A stretch of DNA of 64,000 bases from Syntrophaceae bacterium UBA2280. GTDB taxonomy: Bacteria; Desulfobacterota; Syntrophia; Syntrophales; Smithellaceae. Location of the stretch: positions 610-64,609 of the forward strand of contig DDWS01000059.1 of assembly GCA_002347685.1 (NCBI GenBank). Direction: 5' to 3'. The position numbers were made by a program, and so were the translations under genes. Shown here piece after piece: positions 22,072 through 30,496 of the stretch (positions are counted from its first letter, which is position 1; every line of letters starts with the position of its first letter). The notes beneath the pieces are model-generated. The model saw only the letters and a program-made list of their open reading frames with translations, was not told the origin of the DNA and ran no database searches.

Positions 22072-24192
22072 ATGCGCTTTACCGAACGCGTTTTTTGCGG
22101 ACAACTGACACCGGACCATCTGGGCAAAACCGTTCAGCTGGCCGGCTGGGTGGACGCCTACCGGGATCACGGCGGCCTCTTGTTCATCCATCTGCGGGAT
22201 CGCAGCGGTATCATTCAGATTGTCGTCAGCCCGGATGTCGCTCAGGAAGACGTCTGCCTGAGGGCCGCCACGCTTCGCGCTGAATACTGTGTCGCGGTGG
22301 CGGGTGAAGTTCGAAAACGCGTTAACGGAACGGAAAACCCGAACATCGACACGGGAAGCATCGAGGTGATGGTCAGCGACCTGAAGATCCTCAGTGAGTC
22401 CGAAGCGCTGCCTTTTGCCATTTCCGACAAGGCGATGGTCGCGGGCGCGGCTTCAGCCGGCGCCGAACAGGTGGCCGAAGACCTGAGGCTCCAGTACCGG
22501 TATCTGGACATCCGCCGCCCGTCGATGCGCGACAACCTCATGGCCCGGCACCGCATCTTTCAATGTGTCCGGGAATTTCTGGATTCGAAAGGATTCGTGG
22601 AGGTCGAAACGCCGGTTTTAACCATGAGCACCCCCGAAGGTGCGCGCGATTATCTGGTTCCCAGCCGCGTTCATCCGCAGAACTTTTATGCCCTGCCCCA
22701 GTCTCCGCAGCTCTTCAAACAGCTGCTCATGATCGGCGGGATGGAGCGTTACTTCCAGCTGGCACGCTGTTTCCGCGATGAGGATCTGCGTCCCAACCGC
22801 CAGCCGGAATTCACACAGCTGGATCTGGAAGCCTCGTTTATCGACGAAGAATTTCTCTATGAACTCATTGAAGAACTCACCGTCCGGATGTTCGCGGTCG
22901 GCGGCATCGCTCTTCCCCGGCCGTTCGCCCGCATGACGCATGCGGAAGCGATGGAAAAAACCGGCTCGGACCGACCCGATCTGCGCTTCGGACTTCACTT
23001 TGTCGATGTCACGAACGTATTTTCCCGGACGAATTATTCAATCTTCCGCCAGATCCTTCAACGCGGCGGCTGCATTAAGGGCATCAATATTAAAGGGCAG
23101 TCAGAAAGCTTAAGCAAAAATGTCCTGCAAAATGAATACGCCAGGGAAATCGCGCCGTCTTTCGGTGCCAAGGGCATGACCTGGATGCGCGCCGAAGGCG
23201 GGAAACTCGAATCGAACATCGTTCAGTACTTCAGCGATCAGGAACTCGATGAGCTCAAACAACGCTTTGACGTGCAAGACGGCGATGTCCTGATCATGGT
23301 CGCCGATCCGTCCTACGCGGTCGTCACCTCGGCGCTGGGTCATCTCCGGCTGCACCTTGCTGACCGCCTGGGCCTCATCCCCGAAAACTGTTTTTATCCT
23401 GTCTGGATTACGGATTTTCCGCTCTTTGAAGCGACCGACGCAGGCGGCGTTACCTCCAGCCACCACCCGTTTACGGCACCGGACCGGGTCGATTTCGATC
23501 CCAAAAATATCGAAGAGCTTTTGTCCCTGCGCTCGCGCGCCTATGACCTGGTGATGAACGGAGAAGAACTGGGCGGGGGCAGCATCCGTATCAACAACCG
23601 CGATGTTCAGCGCAAAATATTCGCCGCGCTGGGATTGACCGAAGAAGAGATGAAAGAAAAATTCGGCTTTTTCCTGCGGGCTTTTGATTTCGGCGCACCG
23701 CCGCACGGAGGGCTCGCACTCGGAATGGACCGCACCGTGTCGATGATCCTGCAAACCCCCTCCATCCGGGAAGTGATCGCGTTTCCGAAAAACCGCTCGG
23801 CCGGCTGTCCCCTGACCGGCGCGCCCTCCGAGGTCAAGCGCGAACAGCTGGCCGAATTGGGCCTTTTGAATTTGGGCGGCGAGGAAACCCTGCCCGGCGA
23901 TTCCCATCGGGAAAATATCGTGGATCGCCTCTCATGGGTATCACGCATCGGTATTTCAGAAGCAGAGCGCCCCGTTATGGAAAAAGTCCTGTCGCAGGCT
24001 TCAGAACTTTCCGCCCTGGCCAGGCAAAGAGCAGGCGACATGACGCCAATCCATTCAGCAGTGCCTGTCACAAACCGCTTGCGTCCGGGCACGCAGGAAA
24101 ACCGCTCACCTTTGGCTCAAAGCGGCCAACTGCTAAAAACCGCGCCATCAATCAAAGGCGATTATTTTAAAGTGACAGCCGTACTCGAATAA
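22072..24192 (+). CDS. aspS: Aspartyl-tRNA synthetase fused to GatC
   Basis: Residues 1 to about 590 are a complete bacterial-type class II AspRS: OB-fold anticodon domain (GWVDAYRDHGG), motif 2 (FRDEDLRPNRQPEFTQ), the substrate loop (PQSPQLFKQLL), a GAD insertion, the SSHHPFTAP stretch, and motif 3 (GLALGMDR). Ordinary AspRS ends near TGAPSEV plus about 15 residues. Here about 95 more follow (from about 612, genome position about 23905) that align throughout with GatC: IVDRLSWVSRIGISEAE, then MTPIHSAVPVTNRLRP and GDYFKVTAVLE. GatC is the linker subunit of the tRNA-dependent amidotransferase. gatA- and gatB-like genes follow within 15 and 2 bases, so the protein probably charges tRNA and anchors the amidotransferase in one particle. 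Confidence 0.92.
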   Translation: MRFTERVFCGQLTPDHLGKTVQLAGWVDAYRDHGGLLFIHLRDRSGIIQIVVSPDVAQEDVCLRAATLRAEYCVAVAGEVRKRVNGTENPNIDTGSIEVMVSDLKILSESEALPFAISDKAMVAGAASAGAEQVAEDLRLQYRYLDIRRPSMRDNLMARHRIFQCVREFLDSKGFVEVETPVLTMSTPEGARDYLVPSRVHPQNFYALPQSPQLFKQLLMIGGMERYFQLARCFRDEDLRPNRQPEFTQLDLEASFIDEEFLYELIEELTVRMFAVGGIALPRPFARMTHAEAMEKTGSDRPDLRFGLHFVDVTNVFSRTNYSIFRQILQRGGCIKGINIKGQSESLSKNVLQNEYAREIAPSFGAKGMTWMRAEGGKLESNIVQYFSDQELDELKQRFDVQDGDVLIMVADPSYAVVTSALGHLRLHLADRLGLIPENCFYPVWITDFPLFEATDAGGVTSSHHPFTAPDRVDFDPKNIEELLSLRSRAYDLVMNGEELGGGSIRINNRDVQRKIFAALGLTEEEMKEKFGFFLRAFDFGAPPHGGLALGMDRTVSMILQTPSIREVIAFPKNRSAGCPLTGAPSEVKREQLAELGLLNLGGEETLPGDSHRENIVDRLSWVSRIGISEAERPVMEKVLSQASELSALARQRAGDMTPIHSAVPVTNRLRPGTQENRSPLAQSGQLLKTAPSIKGDYFKVTAVLE

Positions 24193-24206
24193 GGAGAGAG
24201 ACCTTC

Positions 24207-25406
24207 ATGGATTCCGTTTTTTTCTACCGCAACCCTAACCCCGATGCATCCGGAAACGGACCGCTCGGGCATCTCAGCATCGCGACCCAACCGAATATAT
24301 CCATTGCGGGCTGGCCGGCTGAGGCAGGATCCCATGCGCTGGCCGGTTACACAGCGCTCGAGGACGCCTCGGTGGCGGCGCGACTGCGCAAAAAAGGCGC
24401 AAACCTATGCGGCGCCACCCGGATGAGCGAGTTCGGCTTTGGCTTGAAAAACAGCCTTGCCGCGCAAGCGGTGCAAAAAGGAGACGCTAACGCAGAGCTG
24501 GTTTTGGACCTTGCAGGGGAATGCCGTCTGGCGGCTTTGCACGAGGGTCTCTGCGGATACAAACCAAGCTACGGACTGGTGTCTCGCTATGGCCTGATCG
24601 GGCTGATTCCCTCCATGGAGGCCTGCGGAATCATCGCCCGCGATTGTAAAACGATTCGCGATATCCTGGAGGCCGTCGCAGGGCCGGACGAATACGACTT
24701 TTCGGTGCCGGAAGACGCACCTGTTTCTTTTTCCACTCAAGGGATCGACCCCGAAAAAATTTCGCTGGGCGTCATTGAAGAAGCCCGAAGCGCGCTGTCT
24801 GATGAAGACCGGGTGATCTTTGACGCAAGAACGCAAACTCTCAAAAAAGCGGGATTTACGATCAAGACGCTGCCGTTTCCGGATTTTTCGCTGTTTTCGC
24901 TTGTCCACAGGATTGTCGGCTCCGTGGAGGCTTCATCATGCTTGGGCCGGTACGATTCGGTTCGCTACGGAAAACGAGTGCCCGGTGCCAAAAACTGGAA
25001 CGAGATGTATCTGCAGTCCCGCGGTGCAGCCTTCGGCCCGCTTTTAAAAAGCTATCTGTTTCAGGGCGCGTATTTTCAATTTGAACAATTCTCCGGCTAT
25101 GAAGACGCCTGCCGCATCCGTGCGCGGCTTTTGAGCGAGATGGAACAGCTTACGACACAGGCGGATTTCCTGATCCTGCCTGCTGTCAATAGCGCCTCGA
25201 TTCATGCTCCTAACACGACCGAATCGCTCGACGACACCTACGCCAAGGTTTTCCACACGGCGTTTACCAATGTCACAGGCCAGCCTGCGTTTTACCTGCC
25301 GTTTGAGGGAAACAAAGGAGTGCAACTGGCAGGACCGAGGCTAAGCGACGCACGCCTGCTTGCGTTGGGCGAGCATATTCAAAACATGCAGCAGAGAGGT
25401 CAATAG
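24207..25406 (+). CDS. GatA homologue lacking the amidase catalytic triad
   Basis: This 399-residue protein is clearly related to GatA. Examples are RLRKKGANLCGATRMSEFGF, GYKPSYGLVSRYGLIG, VEASSCLGRYDSVRYGKR and the C-terminal GQPAFYLPFEGNKGVQLAGP. Real GatA is about 485 residues. Here the N-terminal helices are missing, the catalytic lysine position reads Gln28 (SIATQPNI instead of xxxIKDNI), the GGSSGGSAAA segment is deleted, and the nucleophile motif DTGGSIR is DLAGECR (Ser replaced by Glu105). It should therefore not hydrolyse glutamine by the standard mechanism. It lies between the AspRS-GatC fusion and GatB with an AAGGAGAG site. It may be a structural subunit, with ammonia supplied otherwise. 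Confidence 0.85.
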   Translation: MDSVFFYRNPNPDASGNGPLGHLSIATQPNISIAGWPAEAGSHALAGYTALEDASVAARLRKKGANLCGATRMSEFGFGLKNSLAAQAVQKGDANAELVLDLAGECRLAALHEGLCGYKPSYGLVSRYGLIGLIPSMEACGIIARDCKTIRDILEAVAGPDEYDFSVPEDAPVSFSTQGIDPEKISLGVIEEARSALSDEDRVIFDARTQTLKKAGFTIKTLPFPDFSLFSLVHRIVGSVEASSCLGRYDSVRYGKRVPGAKNWNEMYLQSRGAAFGPLLKSYLFQGAYFQFEQFSGYEDACRIRARLLSEMEQLTTQADFLILPAVNSASIHAPNTTESLDDTYAKVFHTAFTNVTGQPAFYLPFEGNKGVQLAGPRLSDARLLALGEHIQNMQQRGQ

Positions 25407-25408
25407 AT

Positions 25409-26836
25409 ATGGAATTTGAAGCGGTCATCGGATTGGAAATTCACGTGGAACTCAACTGTGCCACAAAACTTTTTTGTGATTGTCCCAACCGTCCCGGGGA
25501 CGAACCCAACCTGAACACCTGCCCGACCTGCCTGTGGTTTCCCGGAGCGATGCCACGAACAAGCCGTGAGGCGGTCCAAAAAGCGTCGCTTCTGTGCCTA
25601 GGGCTGGGCGCGGAGCTTCAGCCCGTAAGTGCCTTTGATCAGAAGGTCTATTACTATCCGGATCTGCCCAAAGGCTACCAGCTCTCCCAGGCGCACTTGC
25701 CGCTTGCGCGAGGCGGCGGCATGGACATTATTGATGAAGAAGGGCGTCCTAAAAGCCTTCGCATCCATCACATCCACATGGAGGAAGACGTCGCCAAGCT
25801 GGTGCATGAAATGGAAGGCCGTACACCAATCAGTCTGGTGGATTTCAACCGCGCGGGGTCCCCGCTGGTGGAAATCGTCACTGAACCGGATTTCCGCTCG
25901 CCCCATGACGCGATGGAATTTCTCAAAGCGCTGCGCACGCAGGTGCGCTATGTGGGATCATCAGAGTGCAGCATGGAAAACGGAACCATGCGTGTCGATG
26001 CCAATATCTCCGTGCGCCCAAAAGGCACGAATCTGATGAACACGAAAGTGGAAGTTAAAAACATGAACTCGGTACGCCACGTGGGCGACGCCATCGCATT
26101 CGAAATCAGCCGTCAAAGCGCTTGCGCGCAATCTGGCGAAGCCATTGTGCTGCATACGCGCCTCTGGGATCCGGACAAGAAAGTGACGGTCGCGATGCGC
26201 GCGAAGTTCGAAGGTCCGTGTGTTCCCGACCCGTCCGTACCGTCCATTGTTCTGACGCCTCAGGCCATCGAGCAAATGAGGGCGCAACTGCCCGAAATGC
26301 CGGCCGCACGGGCACAGCGTCTTGTCACCGAACACGGTCTGTCCGGTGAAGAAGCGGTTTATCTGAGCACCGATCCGGATGTGGCGGGATATTTTGAAGC
26401 ACTGACCGGGCATGGCGTCCTCCCGCGCACGGCCATGCACTGGCTGACCACACAGCTGATCCCCGCTGTCCGGGAAAGGCGTCAGGAACTTGCCAAAACG
26501 AAAGTGACGCCCGCGCGCTTTGCCGCGCTCCTGCAAATGCTGGCCAGAGACGAAATCAACGCCAACGCCGCACGTGAAGTGCTGTCGCACCTTTTCGACA
26601 GCGATGAAACCCCGGAGTCCATTGTCGGCGCCAAAGGGTATAAACAGGTGTCCGATCCCGGCGCGCTGGACAAATTAATTGATAAGGTTTTAGCCGAACA
26701 ACAAGCAGCGGTTGCCGATTTGAAAAGCGGCCAGGGCAAGGCCATGGGTTTCCTGATCGGTCAGGTCATGCAGGCTTCAAACAGCAAGGCCAATCCGAAA
26801 ATGATCCGGGATCTGATGGCTAAAAAACTGGCGTAG
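25409..26836 (+). CDS. gatB: GatB, tRNA-dependent amidotransferase subunit B
   Basis: This is a 475-residue GatB. The cradle domain holds VIGLEIHVELN with the metal-binding His, a four-cysteine zinc site (CDCPN and CPTC), YYYPDLPKGYQLSQ, HMEEDVAKLVHE, SLVDFNRAGSPLVEIVTEPD, and RVDANIS. The helical and YqeY-type tail (about 330-475) ends with GKAMGFLIGQVMQASNSKAN. GatB activates the acyl group on misacylated tRNA and adds ammonia. The usual DYRYFPEPDL motif is absent and replaced by KFEGPCVPDPSVP, so this is a divergent GatB. The start is two bases after the GatA-like stop. It forms an operon with the AspRS-GatC fusion. Confidence 0.9.
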   Translation: MEFEAVIGLEIHVELNCATKLFCDCPNRPGDEPNLNTCPTCLWFPGAMPRTSREAVQKASLLCLGLGAELQPVSAFDQKVYYYPDLPKGYQLSQAHLPLARGGGMDIIDEEGRPKSLRIHHIHMEEDVAKLVHEMEGRTPISLVDFNRAGSPLVEIVTEPDFRSPHDAMEFLKALRTQVRYVGSSECSMENGTMRVDANISVRPKGTNLMNTKVEVKNMNSVRHVGDAIAFEISRQSACAQSGEAIVLHTRLWDPDKKVTVAMRAKFEGPCVPDPSVPSIVLTPQAIEQMRAQLPEMPAARAQRLVTEHGLSGEEAVYLSTDPDVAGYFEALTGHGVLPRTAMHWLTTQLIPAVRERRQELAKTKVTPARFAALLQMLARDEINANAAREVLSHLFDSDETPESIVGAKGYKQVSDPGALDKLIDKVLAEQQAAVADLKSGQGKAMGFLIGQVMQASNSKANPKMIRDLMAKKLA

Positions 26837-26923
26837 CGGGTGGAAATGTCTAAACGGGGAATACTGGAAACATCTTCAGGTGGCTGTTTTCGAGGTTCCT
26901 GAAAAACACCATATCGTCATCCT

Positions 26924-28081
26924 TTATTCCAGTCCCAGGATGTTGAGTGCAAAGCCGTAAAAAGCAATCTGAATACCGAGGCCGATTCCCGTCACAGCCA
27001 GGATGACCGTCCGGAGGCTTTCCTGATAGGAAAGCTGACCAAAGCCCGCTGCCCTCCATTCCAGAACGGCATTCCCCAGAATACCCGCTCCGATCAAGGC
27101 AATGAAACATCCGATCAGGAACCCCCACTCCGTTGCGTTGCCCTTGACAAGTGACGTCCAATAATTTTTCCCGGGCAGCAGGCCTTTACCAACCGCGTAG
27201 GCTTTGATGAAAAGGCCGAACAAAAAAATCTGAAAACCGACCAGAAACGACGTGGAGGAGACGAGCAACGAATTGAGATCAAAGGTGATGCTGGAAATGG
27301 CAAGGGGTTTCGGCCATAAAATAACAAAGCCGATAAGTCCGGTCAGCGCCATGATCAGGCCGGGAAATATAAAAAGCCAGTCGGGGCTGAAAAGAAGCAT
27401 AAACCGCAAATGCCGCCACCCGTCCCGCCAGCTTCTCAAGTGCGGCGGCCGTGACCGTCCATCCGGACGGAGCGTTATCGGGATCTGGCTGATTCTCAGC
27501 CCCGCCAGCGTGGCCTTCATGACCATTTCAGACGCATATTCCATCCCGCCGGTGCGCAGATTCAACGAGACGACGGCATCACGCCGGAAAGCCCTCAGCC
27601 CGCAATGAAAATCATTCACCGGTGAGGAAAAGAAAAATTTCCCCAGGCCTGTCAGTACCGGATTGCCCACCCATCTGTGTTTCCAGGGCATCGCGCCTCT
27701 TTCAATTCTTCCTCCGTAACGGGGGAATCGGCATCCCATCACCAGATCATTTCCCTCGCGCAGGCTTTCCAGAAAAGGTGGAATCGCTCCAAAGTCGTAA
27801 CTGCCGTCTGCATCACCCATGACAACATATCGTCCGCGGGCAGCCTGGATGCCGGCTTGAAGCGCGTTGCCGTACCCCTTTGCGGATGCATGAACGACCC
27901 TGGCTCCAGCTTTTTCGGCTATTGCGGGGGAACCATCCGAGCTGCCATTGTCCGATACAATGATTTCCCCATGGATTCCACTTTCCCTGATGGCACGCCA
28001 GGCCGTCTGAATGCAGACCTCCAAAGTCTCCGCCTCGTTCAGGCAGGGCATGACCACGGACAATTCGAGCTCCTCAACCAT
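26924..28081 (-). CDS. Family 2 glycosyltransferase, polyprenyl-phosphate type
   Basis: This is a 385-residue membrane glycosyltransferase. The GT-A domain (about 1-225) starts SVVMPCLNEAETLEVCIQTA, with DNGSSDGSP and the metal-binding DAD in MGDADGSYDF. Four hydrophobic segments follow (about 235-385). This matches dolichol/undecaprenyl-phosphate sugar transferases of the DPM1 type, which load a sugar on the lipid carrier for wall or surface glycans. It lies downstream of the LemA gene in a leftward series but may be a separate function. Confidence 0.85.
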   Translation of the reverse strand: MVEELELSVVMPCLNEAETLEVCIQTAWRAIRESGIHGEIIVSDNGSSDGSPAIAEKAGARVVHASAKGYGNALQAGIQAARGRYVVMGDADGSYDFGAIPPFLESLREGNDLVMGCRFPRYGGRIERGAMPWKHRWVGNPVLTGLGKFFFSSPVNDFHCGLRAFRRDAVVSLNLRTGGMEYASEMVMKATLAGLRISQIPITLRPDGRSRPPHLRSWRDGWRHLRFMLLFSPDWLFIFPGLIMALTGLIGFVILWPKPLAISSITFDLNSLLVSSTSFLVGFQIFLFGLFIKAYAVGKGLLPGKNYWTSLVKGNATEWGFLIGCFIALIGAGILGNAVLEWRAAGFGQLSYQESLRTVILAVTGIGLGIQIAFYGFALNILGLE

Positions 28082-28147
28082 AAAATTCCGCCTGCTTCCT
28101 TCTGGTTTCTTTTCTTAATTATTCTGCTATCCGTATGTAAAACGTGT

Positions 28148-28723
28148 TTAGAACTTCACCTGCGGTGTCGCTTGAACATCCTTGGGCACCTCAAAGAAAG
28201 CCGCCTCTTCAAACGCAAACCGCTGTGCAATCAGATTGCCCGGAAACAGGCCAATGGCTTTGTTATAGGCCGCGACCCGTTCGTTGTATCTCATTCTTTC
28301 GACGGCAATCCGGTTTTCCGTTCCCGCCAGTTCATCTTGCAGTTTTAAAAAATTCTGATTGGATTTCAAATCCGGATACCGCTCGACGACTAACAGCATG
28401 CGGCTGAGCGCGCCGGTCAATTCATTGTTCGCGGCAATCTTGTCGGGAACCGTCCCGGCACCGCCCACCCTGGAACGCGCGTTGGTCACGTCCAGCAGCA
28501 CTTCCCTTTCCTGCTTGGCGTAGCCTTTAACCGTTTCCACCAGGTTCGGGATCAAATCATAACGGCGCTGAAGCTGATTTTCCACCTGCGCCCAGGCGCT
28601 TTGCGTATCGATTCTCATCTGATAAAAAGTGTTTCGTTTCCCGGCAATGTAAGCAACGATCGCAATGGCGACCACTACAACGATGGCAATGCCTATCAAC
28701 AGATTTCTTTTTCCTGAATCCAT
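28148..28723 (-). CDS. LemA family protein
   Basis: This is a 191-residue protein with one N-terminal membrane anchor (LLIGIAIVVVVAIAIVAYIA) and an alpha-helical bundle. Family motifs are AWAQVENQLQRRYDLIPNLV and RYPDLKSNQNFLKLQDEL. LemA proteins are surface- or periplasm-facing bundles of poorly defined role, usually encoded with TPM-domain proteins, as here (TPM gene at 29497-30303). The nucleotidyltransferase-like gene between them is less usual. Confidence 0.95.
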   Translation of the reverse strand: MDSGKRNLLIGIAIVVVVAIAIVAYIAGKRNTFYQMRIDTQSAWAQVENQLQRRYDLIPNLVETVKGYAKQEREVLLDVTNARSRVGGAGTVPDKIAANNELTGALSRMLLVVERYPDLKSNQNFLKLQDELAGTENRIAVERMRYNERVAAYNKAIGLFPGNLIAQRFAFEEAAFFEVPKDVQATPQVKF

Positions 28724-28747
28724 TGTTCCCCTCCTGATTAAAAATAT

Positions 28748-29473
28748 TTACCGCTTGTCGACCTGGTGACAAACTTTTCCCGCCTCTTGCAGATACTTTT
28801 TAAACACCTTCACGACTTCCGCCCCCGAAAACTGATCTGTTCCGTCTTTGATCATCATACACGACTCAAAAACGCTCGCGTCCAGGCCAAAGCCACCAGC
28901 CATTTGCTTCATCGTTTCGTGTCTTACGTGAGGCGCTTCGCCGGTTTTTAAATAAAGCAGCGCATTGAAGATAGAGACAAAGGCCGTGAGCGATCGGACG
29001 ATCAGCTCTCTGATTTGGCGAGCCGAGCCTTCGGATGCCAGATACCCTTCACGCAGCCAGAGAATTTTCCCTTTGAGCTCACGCTCGATTTGCAGGCGCA
29101 GATCGTCGGGTTTGAAGCTCAGAGGCTCTAGAACATTTTCGCCGTAAATCAATATCGAATTGTTCTTCATGTTTAGAAATTCAATCGGATACGCGTCGAG
29201 CGATGATGCGATAAACTCTTTTGTTATTAAAAGCGGCACGGCAACATTGCGTTTACGCCAGTTTTTGACGAGCGGCAGACATGCATCGAGCCTGCCGATA
29301 CCCTCCTGGGTCAGAACCAGCAGAATATTGATGTCTGTTTTGCCTTTCACATAAGCGCTTGCTGCGGCGCTTCCGTAAAGCATCAGGGAAACAAGATCGT
29401 TCCCGTATGCGCCCAGTGAATCGTGCTTCAACAATTCAAAAATATCCTGAGGTTGATCCGGTATTTTTGCCAT
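28748..29473 (-). CDS. Nucleotidyltransferase-like protein
   Basis: This is a 241-residue protein. The segment LVSLMLYGSAAASAYVKGKT is followed by DINILLVL. It follows the pol-beta nucleotidyltransferase pattern (hG-S...D-x-N), although the second metal-binding Asp is Asn (DIN), so catalysis is doubtful. The C-terminal half (about 110-241) is helical, as in HEPN- or KNTase-like C-domains. It sits between TPM and LemA genes, with gaps of 23 and 24 bases, indicating cotranscription. The substrate is unknown. Confidence 0.65.
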   Translation of the reverse strand: MAKIPDQPQDIFELLKHDSLGAYGNDLVSLMLYGSAAASAYVKGKTDINILLVLTQEGIGRLDACLPLVKNWRKRNVAVPLLITKEFIASSLDAYPIEFLNMKNNSILIYGENVLEPLSFKPDDLRLQIERELKGKILWLREGYLASEGSARQIRELIVRSLTAFVSIFNALLYLKTGEAPHVRHETMKQMAGGFGLDASVFESCMMIKDGTDQFSGAEVVKVFKKYLQEAGKVCHQVDKR

Positions 29474-29496
29474 GATTCATCCATCCTTTGTCATCT

Positions 29497-30303
29497 TTAA
29501 AAACTGCGCCCCGCTCCACCGCCGCCGCTCATGCCGCCGCCGAAACCGCCGAAACCGCCGCCGAAACCGCCGCTGCCGCCGCCACCCCCCCGACCGGCAC
29601 TGCTTACCAGAAAAAGCAAGATCCAGGGCAGCATCTCCCGGCCTTTTCTTGTTCCTAAAAGAACGGCTGCGGCAATCAGAAAAAATATTAGCCCCGAAAG
29701 GTTAAAGGCCGGATGCCTCGGAGGGGACTTGGCCACGTACACATAGGGGGTGGAAATGCTGCTCAATTTTTCAAGTCCCGCATCCTGCGCAATAAAAATC
29801 GCGCAGCTGAACAGCGCGTTGTAAAGAGCTTTGCCGTATTCGCTTTCCTGAAGGTACCCCACAACAAACCTGTCGAGAATTTCACCCACCAGACCATCGG
29901 GCAAAATTCCCTCCACACCATAGCCCGTTTCAATGCGGACTTTTCTTTCCTGGACGGCTAAAAAAATTAAAAGCCCCTTGTCTTCGCCCTTTTTGCCGAT
30001 TCCCCAGGCCCGATACAGACCGTTGACATAAAGATTGACGTCTTGGTTTTCACCCATCGACGGCACCGTGCACACCACGATTGCCGTCCCGGTTTTTTCC
30101 AGAATTTCCGCTGCCAGCGATTCCATTTTGGCGGCATTCGCCGGATCAATGACATTGGCAAAATCATTGACGGCCGTCACTCCCCGCAATGGATACTCCG
30201 GGGCTCCAAAAACCGAACTTGTCATGAACGTCAGAATAATAAACACACAAAAAAACAAGACGGTTCTGGATCTGCTCCGATGAATATAAATATGATTACC
30301 CAC
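29497..30303 (-). CDS. TPM-domain membrane protein (YgcG-like)
   Basis: This is a 268-residue protein: signal peptide (1-33, ending SSVFGAP), TPM domain (about 38-180; VTAVNDFANVIDPANAAKME and VRIETGYGVEGILPDGLVGE), one membrane segment (about 205-235) and a glycine-rich tail (GGGGSGGFGGGFGGFGGG). This architecture is standard for TPM proteins paired with LemA. They may act in membrane protein quality control. It is first of the leftward TPM, nucleotidyltransferase-like, LemA series. Confidence 0.92.
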   Translation of the reverse strand: MGNHIYIHRSRSRTVLFFCVFIILTFMTSSVFGAPEYPLRGVTAVNDFANVIDPANAAKMESLAAEILEKTGTAIVVCTVPSMGENQDVNLYVNGLYRAWGIGKKGEDKGLLIFLAVQERKVRIETGYGVEGILPDGLVGEILDRFVVGYLQESEYGKALYNALFSCAIFIAQDAGLEKLSSISTPYVYVAKSPPRHPAFNLSGLIFFLIAAAVLLGTRKGREMLPWILLFLVSSAGRGGGGGSGGFGGGFGGFGGGMSGGGGAGRSF

Positions 30304-30496
30304 GAAATCCCTTTAATATCTGTTTGCACCGCTCACAATAAAGCTGCAACCGTCGCCCCCGCCTTCGAGGCGGCCTGACTATTGCTTAAAGCACAAACCC
30401 TGTCAAGATGGAAATATTGGAAAACAGATACTGCTTGCGCAATACGCCATTCAATACTAATCAAAGTTCAATGGAAGCTTTTTTACAGGGTATCTT

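Noticed and set aside
29520..29600. Short GCC/CGG-rich repeats resembling a repeat array
   Set aside because: This is simply the glycine-rich tail of the TPM protein in codon form; there are no spacers, so it is not a CRISPR.
30330..30380. GC hairpin between the TPM and radical SAM genes
   Set aside because: A five-base stem around TTCGA without a T-run is too weak to call a terminator or operator.
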